From positions 1 through 64,000 of the forward strand of contig JAUNTZ010000003.1 of assembly GCA_030538425.1 (NCBI GenBank): a stretch of 64,000 nucleotides of DNA, read 5' to 3'. A program made the position numbers and the translations under genes. The notes beneath the pieces were generated by a model. The model did not search any database and was not told where the DNA came from. It was given only the letters and a program-made list of their open reading frames with translations. Shown here one piece after another: positions 44,177 to 51,677 of the stretch. The DNA is from Paracoccus sp. (in: a-proteobacteria) (GTDB lineage: Bacteria; Pseudomonadota; Alphaproteobacteria; Rhodobacterales; Rhodobacteraceae). How positions within the stretch are numbered: position 1 is the stretch's first letter; each line of letters opens with the position of its first letter.

Positions 44177-45678
44177 GCCAGCCGATCCTTGCCCTGCGCG
44201 ATATTCACAAGTCCTTCGGCCCCATCGAGGTTCTGCACGGCGTCGATTTCGCCCTGATCCCCGGTGAAGTTCACGCGCTGATCGGGGAAAACGGCGCGGG
44301 CAAATCGACCACGATGAAGATCCTTGCCGGTTATCTGGATGCGACGGCGGGCGAGGTGCTGTTCGACGGCCAGCCTGTCCGCTTTACCGGACCCGCCGAG
44401 GCTGAGGATCTGGGCATCATCATGATCCATCAGGAATTCAACCTTGCTGAACATCTGGCCGTGGATCAGAACGTGTTTCTGGGGCGCGAGCTGCGAAAGG
44501 GCTGGCGGCTGGATCACGCGGCCATGCGCGCGCGCACTGCCGAACTGCTGACGCGGCTGCAATGTCGCGTCGATCCGGCAGCGCCGGTGGCCGATATCTC
44601 GGTCCCCGACAAGCAGATGGTCGAGATCGCCAAGGCCCTGTCGCGCCGTGCCCGCGTGTTGATCATGGATGAGCCGACCGCCGTTCTGACCGACCGTGAG
44701 ACCGAAGTGCTGTTCGCCCAGATTGAGCGGTTGCGGGCCGAGGGCGTGGCCATCCTCTACACCTCTCACAAGCTGGGTGAGGTCAAGCGCATCGCGGATC
44801 GTGTCACGGTGCTGCGCGACGGGATGATGGTGCGCTCGGACCTTGTGGCGGATGTGAGTGAGGATGACATGGCCGCCGCCATGGTCGGGCGCGAATTGTC
44901 GGACCTTTACCCGGCCAAACTCGCAGGCGGGGCTGAGCCTATTCTGGAGGTTCAGAACCTCTCAATTCCGGGCCTTGTCGAGGATGCCAGCCTGATGCTG
45001 CGCCGGGGTGAGGTTCTGGGCATCGGCGGTCTGGTGGGCTCGGGCCGCACCGAACTGGCCGAGGCCATCGCGGGGCTGCGCCCGCGCAGCGGAACGGTGC
45101 GGCTGAAGGGGCGCCACCTGCCTGCCGGCCGGGTGGGCGATGCGATGCGGGCAGGGCTTGCCTATCTGACCGAGGACCGCAAGGGCGCGGGCCTGCTTCT
45201 GGAAAAATCGCTGCGCGAGAACCTGACCCTGCCGCTGTTGCACGAATTTGGCCGCCCCCTGATCGACCGGCGGCGCGAGGAGGCAGCACTTGACCGCGCG
45301 ATCCGTGATTTCGCCATTCGCGCCCCCGACCGCAGAATGAATGTTGGTGACCTGTCGGGCGGCAATCAGCAGAAGATCCTCTTGGCCAAAACCCTGCTGA
45401 GCAACCCGGATGTCGTCATCATCGATGAGCCGACGCGCGGCATCGACATCGGCACCAAGCAACAGATCTATGACCTCATCGCCCAACTGGCCGCGCAAGG
45501 ACGCAGCATCATCGTGATTTCGTCCGAAATGCCCGAACTGATCGGTCTGGCGAGCCGCGTGGTGGTCATGCATGCGGGGCGGGTCGCGGGCGAGCTGTCC
45601 GGCGATGCCGTTACCGAACAGGGCATCGTCCGGCTGGCGATGGGCCTTGAACAGACGCAGAAGGAGGATGCGGCATGA
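44173..45678 (+). CDS. Ribose-type sugar ABC transporter ATPase
   Basis: A 501-residue ATPase with two fused ABC domains, as in RbsA/MglA. First: Walker A GENGAGKST, and the degenerate signature before KQMVEIAKALSRRARVLIMDEPTA. Second: signature LSGGNQQKILLAKTLL and VVIIDEPTRGIDIG. It energises import through the permease encoded next. The GTG start at 44173 overlaps the dehydrogenase stop, and its own stop overlaps the permease gene. The substrate is a pentose/hexose-like compound; the surrounding oxidoreductases suggest an unusual sugar or derivative. Confidence 0.93.
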   Translation: MSQPILALRDIHKSFGPIEVLHGVDFALIPGEVHALIGENGAGKSTTMKILAGYLDATAGEVLFDGQPVRFTGPAEAEDLGIIMIHQEFNLAEHLAVDQNVFLGRELRKGWRLDHAAMRARTAELLTRLQCRVDPAAPVADISVPDKQMVEIAKALSRRARVLIMDEPTAVLTDRETEVLFAQIERLRAEGVAILYTSHKLGEVKRIADRVTVLRDGMMVRSDLVADVSEDDMAAAMVGRELSDLYPAKLAGGAEPILEVQNLSIPGLVEDASLMLRRGEVLGIGGLVGSGRTELAEAIAGLRPRSGTVRLKGRHLPAGRVGDAMRAGLAYLTEDRKGAGLLLEKSLRENLTLPLLHEFGRPLIDRRREEAALDRAIRDFAIRAPDRRMNVGDLSGGNQQKILLAKTLLSNPDVVIIDEPTRGIDIGTKQQIYDLIAQLAAQGRSIIVISSEMPELIGLASRVVVMHAGRVAGELSGDAVTEQGIVRLAMGLEQTQKEDAA

Positions 45679-46676
45679 GCACCGCCACCCCGGCCAAAAC
45701 CACCACGCGCCGCCGCGGCGTCAACCTGCGTGTGATCGGGCCTCTGGTGGCCCTGGTCGTGCTGATCCTGATCGGCATGGCGCTGAACCCGAATTTCCTC
45801 AGCTATGCCAATGTGACCAATGTGCTGGCGCGCTCGGCCTTTATCGGCATCATCGCCATCGGCATGACCTTTGTGATCACAGCGGGCGGGCTTGACCTGT
45901 CGGTGGGGTCCATGGCCGCCTTTGTCGCGGGCGTGATGATCATGGCGATGAACGCCTTTGGCGATGCGGTGGGCGGCGGGATCGGCGCGGTCTTTCTGGG
46001 CGTGTTCATCGCCCTTGGCGCGGGCCTGATCGCGGGTTTCCTCAACGGCATCCTCATCACAAGGGCGGGGATCGAGGCCTTCATCCTGACGCTTGGCACC
46101 ATGGGCATCTATCGCAGCCTTGTCACATGGCTGGCCGATGGCGGCACGCTGTCACTGGGCGCGGGCCTGCGCGAGACCTATCGCCCGGTCTATTATGGCG
46201 GCTTGTTCGGGGTCGCCTGGCCGATCATCGTCTTTGCCGTTCTGGCGGTCTTGGGCGAGATCGTGATGCGCCACACCGCCTTTGGCCGCCATTGCGCCGC
46301 CATCGGCTCAAACGAAAAGGTCGCCCGCTATTCCGCCGTCAATGTCGCCCGGGTGAAGCTGGCGACCTATGTTCTGCTGGGCTTTCTGGTCGGCGTGGCG
46401 GTGGTCATGTATGTGCCGCGCCTTGGCTCGGCATCCGCCACCACCGGCATCCTGTGGGAGCTGGAGGCGATTGCGGCGGTCATTATCGGCGGCACTCTGC
46501 TCAAGGGCGGCTATGGCCGGGTCTGGGGCACGGTGGTCGGTGTGCTGATCCTGTCGCTGATCGGCAATCTTTTGAACCTGACGGACTTTGTCAGCCCCTA
46601 TCTGAACGGGGCGATTCAAGGCGTCGTCATCATCCTTGCGGTCGTGTTGCAAAGGAATACCGGCACGGCCCGCTGA
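45675..46676 (+). CDS. Ribose-type sugar ABC transporter permease
   Basis: A 333-residue membrane protein of the RbsC/BPD_transp_2 family with about eight or more hydrophobic spans. Family sequence: IAIGMTFVITAGGLDLSVGS near the second span and AAVIIGGTLLKGGYGRVWGT late. It forms the homodimeric channel of the importer. The ATGA overlap with the ATPase gene and a 21-nt gap to the binding-protein gene show one operon. Confidence 0.93.
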   Translation: MSTATPAKTTTRRRGVNLRVIGPLVALVVLILIGMALNPNFLSYANVTNVLARSAFIGIIAIGMTFVITAGGLDLSVGSMAAFVAGVMIMAMNAFGDAVGGGIGAVFLGVFIALGAGLIAGFLNGILITRAGIEAFILTLGTMGIYRSLVTWLADGGTLSLGAGLRETYRPVYYGGLFGVAWPIIVFAVLAVLGEIVMRHTAFGRHCAAIGSNEKVARYSAVNVARVKLATYVLLGFLVGVAVVMYVPRLGSASATTGILWELEAIAAVIIGGTLLKGGYGRVWGTVVGVLILSLIGNLLNLTDFVSPYLNGAIQGVVIILAVVLQRNTGTAR

Positions 46677-46697
46677 TTTCACCCTGGGAGGAAAACC

Positions 46698-47633
46698 ATG
46701 AAGAAAACCCTGATTGCTACCACCGCGCTGATCGGTCTTTGGGCCGGGCCCGCGCTGGCTGAGACCATCGGCGTGTCGATCCCCGCCGCCACCCATGGCT
46801 GGGCCGGGGCGCTGAACTATCACGCCAACCGCACCATCGAGCGGCTGCGCGAGGCCAATCCCGACCTGACCTTCGTGCTGACCACCACCTCGGACCCCAG
46901 CCAGCAGGTCTCGGATCTGGAGGATATGGTCGCCACCCGCAATATCGACGCGCTTGTCGTGCTGCCCTTCGAATCCGAGCCGCTGACCCCGCCGATTCAG
47001 CGCATCGCCGATAGCGGCATCTGGGTCACGGTGGTGGATCGTGGTCTGACGCAGGACGGGATCGAGAACCTCTATGTCGCGGGCGACAATGCCAGCTTTG
47101 GCCGCACGGCGGGTGAGTATTTCGCCGAGACGCTGGAGGACGGCGCGAAGATCGTGGTGATGCGCGGCATTGCCTCGACCGTGGATAACGAGCGGGTCGA
47201 GGGTTTTCAGGCCGCGCTTGAAGGTTCGGGGATCGAGGTTCTGGCGATGGATCACGCCAACTGGAACCGCGACACCGCCTTTTCGCTGATGCAGGATTAC
47301 CTGTCGCGTTTTCCTGAGATCGACGCGGTCTGGGCGGCGGATGACGATCAGGCGGTCGGCGCGCTGAACGCCATCGAACAGGCGGGCCGCTCGGGTGAGA
47401 TGATCGTCGTTGGCGGCGCAGGGATGAAGGAAATGGTCGCCCGCATCCGCGACAATGATGCGGTGGTTCCGGTCAACGTGACCTATCCGCCCTCGATGAT
47501 CTCGACCGCGATCGAGATGACCGTTCTGGGCGTCACCGGCGCCGCCCCGATGAGCGGCGAGTTCATCATCGCGTCCGAGCTGATTACGCCGGACAATGCG
47601 GATAACTATTACTTCGAGGACAGCCCGTATTGA
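46698..47633 (+). CDS. Sugar ABC transporter substrate-binding protein
   Basis: A 311-residue periplasmic protein of the RbsB type with signal peptide MKKTLIATTALIGLWAGPALA. Two-lobed fold marks: IGVSIPAATHGWAGALNYHA, IDALVVLPFESEPLTPPIQR, VWAADDDQAVGALNAIEQAG. Aromatic residues in the cleft (W in THGW, N and W in DHANWNRD) fit a sugar ligand. It is last in the importer operon, followed by a hairpin that may stabilise or end the message. Confidence 0.92.
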   Translation: MKKTLIATTALIGLWAGPALAETIGVSIPAATHGWAGALNYHANRTIERLREANPDLTFVLTTTSDPSQQVSDLEDMVATRNIDALVVLPFESEPLTPPIQRIADSGIWVTVVDRGLTQDGIENLYVAGDNASFGRTAGEYFAETLEDGAKIVVMRGIASTVDNERVEGFQAALEGSGIEVLAMDHANWNRDTAFSLMQDYLSRFPEIDAVWAADDDQAVGALNAIEQAGRSGEMIVVGGAGMKEMVARIRDNDAVVPVNVTYPPSMISTAIEMTVLGVTGAAPMSGEFIIASELITPDNADNYYFEDSPY

Positions 47634-47647
47634 CGGGATGAACAAGG

Positions 47648-47674
47648 CCGGGGCGCGGGATATCCGCGCCCCGG
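47648..47674 (+). terminator. Intergenic hairpin after the binding-protein gene
   Basis: Perfect 11-bp GC stem (47648-47658 with 47664-47674), 5-nt loop, only two T residues after it. It could be a weak terminator or an mRNA-stabilising hairpin at the end of the importer operon. Confidence 0.6.
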
Positions 47675-47713
47675 TTCCTGACGGGCCGGGGACGGAGGAG
47701 TCTCGCCCGCCCA

Positions 47714-47727
47714 TGTAATCGTTTACG
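47714..47727. promoter_or_regulatory. LacI-type operator C
   Basis: TGTAATCGTTTACG, one mismatch (last base) to TGnAAnCGnTTnCA, lying between the importer hairpin and the GMC dehydrogenase start. It suggests a separate promoter under the same repressor. Confidence 0.68.
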
Positions 47728-47820
47728 ACACGCGCCGATTGAGTTCCGGCGCGAAATTCCCGTGACAGCCGGTCTCGGTTGGCCAGTTTTATCAGCAAGC
47801 CTTTGGGGGGAATGGCAAAG

Positions 47821-49509
47821 ATGACAGAGAATATGCATTACGACGCGATTGTCGTCGGATCAGGGATCAGCGGCGGTTGGGCCGCCAAGGAATTGACCGA
47901 ACGCGGGCTCAAGGTTCTGATGCTGGAACGTGGCCGCAATATTGAACATATCACCGATTATGTGAACGCGGACAAAGAGGCGTGGGATTATCCGCATCGC
48001 GGTCATGCCACCGTTGAGATGAAAGAGAACTATCCCGTTCTCAGCCGCGATTATCCGCTGAACGAGCAGACCTATGGGATGTGGGCGGATGAGCGCGAAA
48101 ACCCCTATGTCGAGACCAAGCGATTCGACTGGTTCCGCGCCTATCAGATGGGTGGGCGGTCGCTTTTATGGGGGCGGCAGACCTATCGTTTCTCAGAGAT
48201 CGACTTCGAGGCGAATGCGCGCGAAGGCATCGCGATTGACTGGCCGATCCGTTACGCGGATATCGCGCCGTGGTATGACCATGTCGAACGCTTTGCTGGG
48301 ATTGCGGGCTCAGTTGAGGGCTTGCCTCATTTGCCCGATGGCCAGTTCCTGCCGCCCATTCCGCTGAATGTCGTGGAAAAGGACATTGCCGCGCGGATTC
48401 AGCGGGAATTCGGCGGCAGTCGTCACCTCATCAACGCCCGCTGCGCCAATATCACCGAAGCGCGCCCCGAGCAGAACCGCGTCAATTGCCAGTATCGCAA
48501 CAAATGCTGGCTGGGTTGCCCCTTTGGTGCCTATTTCAGCACCCAATCGGCCACGTTGCCCGCCGCCATCGCGACCGGCAATCTGACCGTGCGTCCGTTC
48601 TCGATCGTCCGTCAGGTCATCTATGACCGCGACACGCAGCGCGCGACCGGGGTCGAGGTGATCGACGCCGAAACCAATCAGACCTATGAATATACCGCCA
48701 AGGTGATCTTCCTGAACGCCTCGACCTTCAATTCGACCTGGATTCTGATGAACTCGGCCACCGATGTCTGGGATGGGGGGCTTGGCTCATCCTCGGGCGA
48801 GTTGGGCCATAACGTCATGGACCACCATTTCCGCGTCGGTGCCGAAGGTTTCGTCGAGGGCTATGACGACAAATATTATTCTGGCCGTCGTCCGGCGGGG
48901 TTCTATGTGCCGCGTTTCCGCAATCTGGGCGAGGAGTCGCGCGATTACCTGCGCGGCTTTGGCTATCAGGGATCGGCAAGCCGTCTTGGCTGGCGGCGCG
49001 AGATTGCCGAGCTGAACATCGGGGCCGATTTCAAGAACGAACTGGCCAAGCCCGGTCCCTGGCGGATCGGCATGACCGGCTTTGGCGAGATGCTGCCCTA
49101 TCACGACAACGCCATCTCGCTCGACCGCAGCAAGACCGACAAATGGGGCAACCCGGTTCTGGCGGTCAGCGTCGAGCTGGGCGACAATGAACGCAAGATG
49201 CGCGCCGATATGCAGGCCGATGCGGTCGAATTGTTTGAACGCGCGGGGGTGAGCAATGTGCGCCCGGTGGTCAGCGATTACGCGCCTGGCATGGGCATTC
49301 ACGAAATGGGCACGGCGCGCATGGGCCGCGACCCCGCAACCTCGGTGCTGAACGCGCATAATCAGGTCTGGGACGCGCCGAATGTCTATGTGACGGATGG
49401 GTCCTGCATGACCTCATCCTCCTGCGTGAACCCCTCGCTCACCTATATGGCGCTGACGGCGCGGGCCGCCGAACATGCTGTGACCAGCCTCAAGAACGGA
49501 GATCTGTGA
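47821..49509 (+). CDS. GMC-family FAD-dependent sugar dehydrogenase, large subunit
   Basis: A 562-residue flavoprotein: FAD-binding VVGSGISGGWAAKEL (G13, G15, G18), Glu of the ribose-binding ERG, and C-terminal catalytic regions GIHEMGTARMG and CVNPSLTYMALTARAA. It carries C223-x5-C229-x3-C233, the spacing of the [3Fe-4S] ligands in FAD-dependent glucose dehydrogenase catalytic subunits, so it probably passes electrons out of the flavin instead of using O2. It has no signal peptide; export is expected by hitchhiking with the Tat-signal partner encoded next. The start could also be 47812. Confidence 0.9.
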   Translation: MTENMHYDAIVVGSGISGGWAAKELTERGLKVLMLERGRNIEHITDYVNADKEAWDYPHRGHATVEMKENYPVLSRDYPLNEQTYGMWADERENPYVETKRFDWFRAYQMGGRSLLWGRQTYRFSEIDFEANAREGIAIDWPIRYADIAPWYDHVERFAGIAGSVEGLPHLPDGQFLPPIPLNVVEKDIAARIQREFGGSRHLINARCANITEARPEQNRVNCQYRNKCWLGCPFGAYFSTQSATLPAAIATGNLTVRPFSIVRQVIYDRDTQRATGVEVIDAETNQTYEYTAKVIFLNASTFNSTWILMNSATDVWDGGLGSSSGELGHNVMDHHFRVGAEGFVEGYDDKYYSGRRPAGFYVPRFRNLGEESRDYLRGFGYQGSASRLGWRREIAELNIGADFKNELAKPGPWRIGMTGFGEMLPYHDNAISLDRSKTDKWGNPVLAVSVELGDNERKMRADMQADAVELFERAGVSNVRPVVSDYAPGMGIHEMGTARMGRDPATSVLNAHNQVWDAPNVYVTDGSCMTSSSCVNPSLTYMALTARAAEHAVTSLKNGDL

Positions 49510-50153
49510 TGAACCGCCGCGACCTTTTGGCGATGATCGCCGCCGTCACCGGAACCGCCATGATCGGCGGAACGCGGGCCTTCGCCTATCAACCGACCGT
49601 CACGGGGACGAATATCTTCACCGACGCGGATGCCGCCTTTCTGGATGAGGTGGCCGAGGTGATCCTGCCCGCCACCGACACGCCCGGCGCAAAGGATGCG
49701 GGCGTGGGGGCCTTCATGACGCAATATGTCAGCGACTGTTACACCGAAGCCGAGCAGCAGGACTTCCGCGACGCCATTGCGGCGCTTGAGGCTGCGGCGA
49801 TCGAGGCGCATGGCGCAGGCTTTGAAACCCTGTCGTCTGAGGCGCGGATCGAGCTCCTGAACACGGCGGCGATGGCCGCGCGGCAACAGGCCGCCGTGGT
49901 GGCCGAGGCCCGCGCGCGCAGGCAACAGACGCTGGATCAGCAGCGCGCCGCCGATACCGCAGGCGACGAGACCACGCAGGTCACCGCCGAGGAGATGCCG
50001 CGCCTGCACTGGTTCACGCCGATCCAGCAGCTTGTGCTGTTCGGGTTCTTTACCTCTCGGGTCGGCGCGACCGAGGTTCTGCGCTATGACGCGCTGCCGG
50101 GGGGATATGACGGCGATCTGGCCTATCATGGCGAACCCGCCTGGGCGACCTGA
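49509..50153 (+). CDS. Gluconate 2-dehydrogenase subunit 3-like Tat-signal small subunit
   Basis: A 214-residue protein with a twin-arginine signal (MNRRDLLAMIAAVTGTAMIGG) and the fold of gluconate 2-dehydrogenase subunit 3, marked by FLDEVAEVILPATDTPGAKDAGVGAF and HWFTPIQQLVLFGFFTSRVGATEV. In related enzymes this gamma subunit chaperones the GMC subunit and carries it through Tat. Its start overlaps the GMC stop by 1 nt, with GGAG 6 nt upstream. No cytochrome c subunit gene follows. A strong terminator ends the unit. Confidence 0.9.
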   Translation: MNRRDLLAMIAAVTGTAMIGGTRAFAYQPTVTGTNIFTDADAAFLDEVAEVILPATDTPGAKDAGVGAFMTQYVSDCYTEAEQQDFRDAIAALEAAAIEAHGAGFETLSSEARIELLNTAAMAARQQAAVVAEARARRQQTLDQQRAADTAGDETTQVTAEEMPRLHWFTPIQQLVLFGFFTSRVGATEVLRYDALPGGYDGDLAYHGEPAWAT

Positions 50154-50160
50154 GGGGCAG

Positions 50161-50189
50161 GGCGGCGGCTGTCATGGCCGCCGCCTTTT
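50161..50189. terminator. Bidirectional intrinsic terminator
   Basis: Perfect 9-bp GC stem (50161-50169 with 50177-50185), 7-nt loop, then TTTT. It ends the GMC unit on the plus strand and lies just past the allE stop on the minus strand. Confidence 0.85.
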
Positions 50190-50198
50190 CCATCTGCG

Positions 50199-51125
50199 TC
50201 AGGCCCAAAGCTGCGCGTGGCGGTTCACGTCCTTGTAGAGCAGATAGCGGAACCGTCCCGGCCCGCCCGCATAGCAGGCTTGCGGGCAAAAGGCGCGCAG
50301 CCACATGAAATCGCCGGGGCCGACCTCGACCCAGTCGCGGTTGAGCCGGTAGACCGCCTTGCCCTCCAACACGAACAGCCCGTGTTCCATCACATGCGTC
50401 TCGGCGAAGGGGATCGAGCCGCCGGGCGTGAAGGTCACGATATTGATATGCATATCGTGGCGCAGATCTGCGGGGTCCATAAAGCGCGTCGTGGACCATG
50501 AGCCTTCGGTGTCGGGCATGGCGGAGGGTGCGATGTCCTGCTCATGGGCGATGATCGGGGCGGGCGGCTCCAACCCCTCTACCGCGACCCACCGCTTGCG
50601 GATCCAGTGAAAGCCACAATTCCCGGCGGTGACATTGCGCAAGGACCAGAGCGCGCCGGGCGGGATATAGGCAAAGCCGCCGGGGCGCAGGCGGTGATTT
50701 TGTCCGGCAAGGGTCAGATCCATCTCGCCGCCGGTGACGAAAATCGCGTGCTGCACGCCCTCATCATCATCGGGCAGATCGCTGCCGCCGCCCTCGGCCA
50801 GTTCGACGATATACTGGCTGAAGGTCTCGGCAAAGCCGGTCAGCGGGCGGGCCAGAACCCACATCCGCATCCCCTCCCATCGCGGCAGGTAGCTGGTCAC
50901 GATATCGCGCATCACCGTGCGCGGAATGACCGCATAGCTTTCGGTAAAGACCGCCGTGTCGGTGGTCAGCCCGGTTTGCGGCGGCAGGCCCGCGACCGGC
51001 CCCGCATAGCCCGGCCCGCGCGGCGCGGCCTGATGCGAGGCGCCGGGCAGGCGGGCCAGATCGCCCTTTGGCGCATCCTCGGGGCCGCTGCCTTCGGGGA
51101 GATTTTCGGGGGGGAGGTCGCTCAT
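50199..51125 (-). CDS. allE: (S)-ureidoglycine aminohydrolase
   Basis: A 308-residue bicupin of the AllE/UGHase family, which releases ammonia from ureidoglycine to give ureidoglycolate. Metal-binding cupin residues occur in the C-terminal half (PFAETHVMEHGLFVLEGKAV), and WMRAFCPQACYAGG-like ending (FMWLRAFCPQACYAGG) is typical. The first 60 residues contain a low-complexity leader (LPEGSGPEDAPKGDLARLP) that is copied in three upstream small frames. Its ATG overlaps the stop of the nearest of these (ATGA). Confidence 0.92.
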   Translation of the reverse strand: MSDLPPENLPEGSGPEDAPKGDLARLPGASHQAAPRGPGYAGPVAGLPPQTGLTTDTAVFTESYAVIPRTVMRDIVTSYLPRWEGMRMWVLARPLTGFAETFSQYIVELAEGGGSDLPDDDEGVQHAIFVTGGEMDLTLAGQNHRLRPGGFAYIPPGALWSLRNVTAGNCGFHWIRKRWVAVEGLEPPAPIIAHEQDIAPSAMPDTEGSWSTTRFMDPADLRHDMHINIVTFTPGGSIPFAETHVMEHGLFVLEGKAVYRLNRDWVEVGPGDFMWLRAFCPQACYAGGPGRFRYLLYKDVNRHAQLWA

Positions 51126-51283
51126 GCGCTATCGCTTTCGGGAAAGGCCGCCATGTCGGGGGTCAGGGGCAGGCACGCGAGCGCAGCGCCATGAGGCGGC
51201 GGGCAGAGTGATCCGGGATCACTTTTGGGCGCATCCTCTGGGCCGCTGCCTTCGGGGAGATTATTTGAGGGGAGGTCGCTCAT
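51122..51283 (-). CDS. Micro-ORF B: truncated tandem copy of the allE 5' end
   Basis: A 53-residue frame beginning MSDLPSNNLPEGSGPEDAPK, like AllE itself, and ending with a segment that resembles AllE residues near TTDTAVFTES (here TPDMAAFPESDSA). Its stop overlaps the allE start as ATGA, and its own start overlaps the stop of micro-ORF C in the same way. It is a partial gene duplication; whether it is translated to a functional peptide is unknown. Translation through it could set the level of AllE. Confidence 0.5.
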   Translation of the reverse strand: MSDLPSNNLPEGSGPEDAPKSDPGSLCPPPHGAALACLPLTPDMAAFPESDSA

Positions 51284-51441
51284 GCGCTATCGCTTTCGGG
51301 AAAGGCCGCCATGTCGGGGGTCAGGGGCAGGCACGCGAGCGCAGCGCCATGAGGCGGCGGGCAGAGTGATCCGGGATCACTTTTGGGCGCATCCTCCGGG
51401 CCGAGGCATTCGCGGAGATTATTGGCGGGGAGGTCGCTCAT
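51280..51441 (-). CDS. Micro-ORF C: truncated tandem copy of the allE 5' end
   Basis: A 53-residue frame beginning MSDLPANNLRECLGPEDAPK and identical to micro-ORF B over its last 34 or so residues (DPGSLCPPPHGAALACLPLT onward). Both ends form ATGA overlaps with the neighbouring frames. The high identity with B marks a recent duplication. Same caution on function as for B. Confidence 0.5.
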   Translation of the reverse strand: MSDLPANNLRECLGPEDAPKSDPGSLCPPPHGAALACLPLTPDMAAFPESDSA

Positions 51442-51677
51442 GCGGATACCGCTCTATTGCTTTCCATGGGGACTGCTGTCTCGGTGGTCGGTGCGGTTTG
51501 CAGGGATGGACCCTTGACCGGCCCGTCATGAAGCGGCGGTCGGAATGATGCGGGCAGGCGGGCCTGAGCGCCACGCGGCGCATCCTCGGGGCCGCTGCCT
51601 TCTGGCAACTCGTCGGGCAGGGTCTCGGTCGCGACCCGGTGCAGGCTCTCAGGCTTTTCGCCGCCGGTCGGGCTCAT
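51438..51677 (-). CDS. Micro-ORF D: diverged allE-leader paralogue
   Basis: A 79-residue frame. After a unique start (MSPTGGEKPESLHRVATETL) it reads LPEGSGPEDAPRGAQARLP and then LQTAPTTETAV, which follows the AllE leader (LPEGSGPEDAPKGDLARLP, LPPQTGLTTDTAV) before stopping. It therefore represents an older truncated copy of the AllE N terminus. Its ATG overlaps the puuE-uraD stop (ATGA) and its stop overlaps micro-ORF C. Confidence 0.5.
   Translation of the reverse strand: MSPTGGEKPESLHRVATETLPDELPEGSGPEDAPRGAQARLPASFRPPLHDGPVKGPSLQTAPTTETAVPMESNRAVSA

Larger units (their letters stand above)
51122..51441. repeat. Tandem duplication, 158-bp period, upstream of allE
   Basis: Two adjacent copies, 51126-51283 and 51284-51441. 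About the first 110 bp of each copy (plus strand) is identical; the rest differs by a handful of substitutions and one or two small length changes that cancel. A third, more diverged partial relative lies at 51438-51677, and the 5' end of allE is the fourth. Confidence 0.9.

Noticed and set aside
51122..51441. Insertion sequence or transposon explanation of the repeats near allE
   Set aside because: No terminal inverted repeats or transposase. The units are in frame, start at the allE start codon and resemble the allE leader, so local tandem duplication is the better reading.
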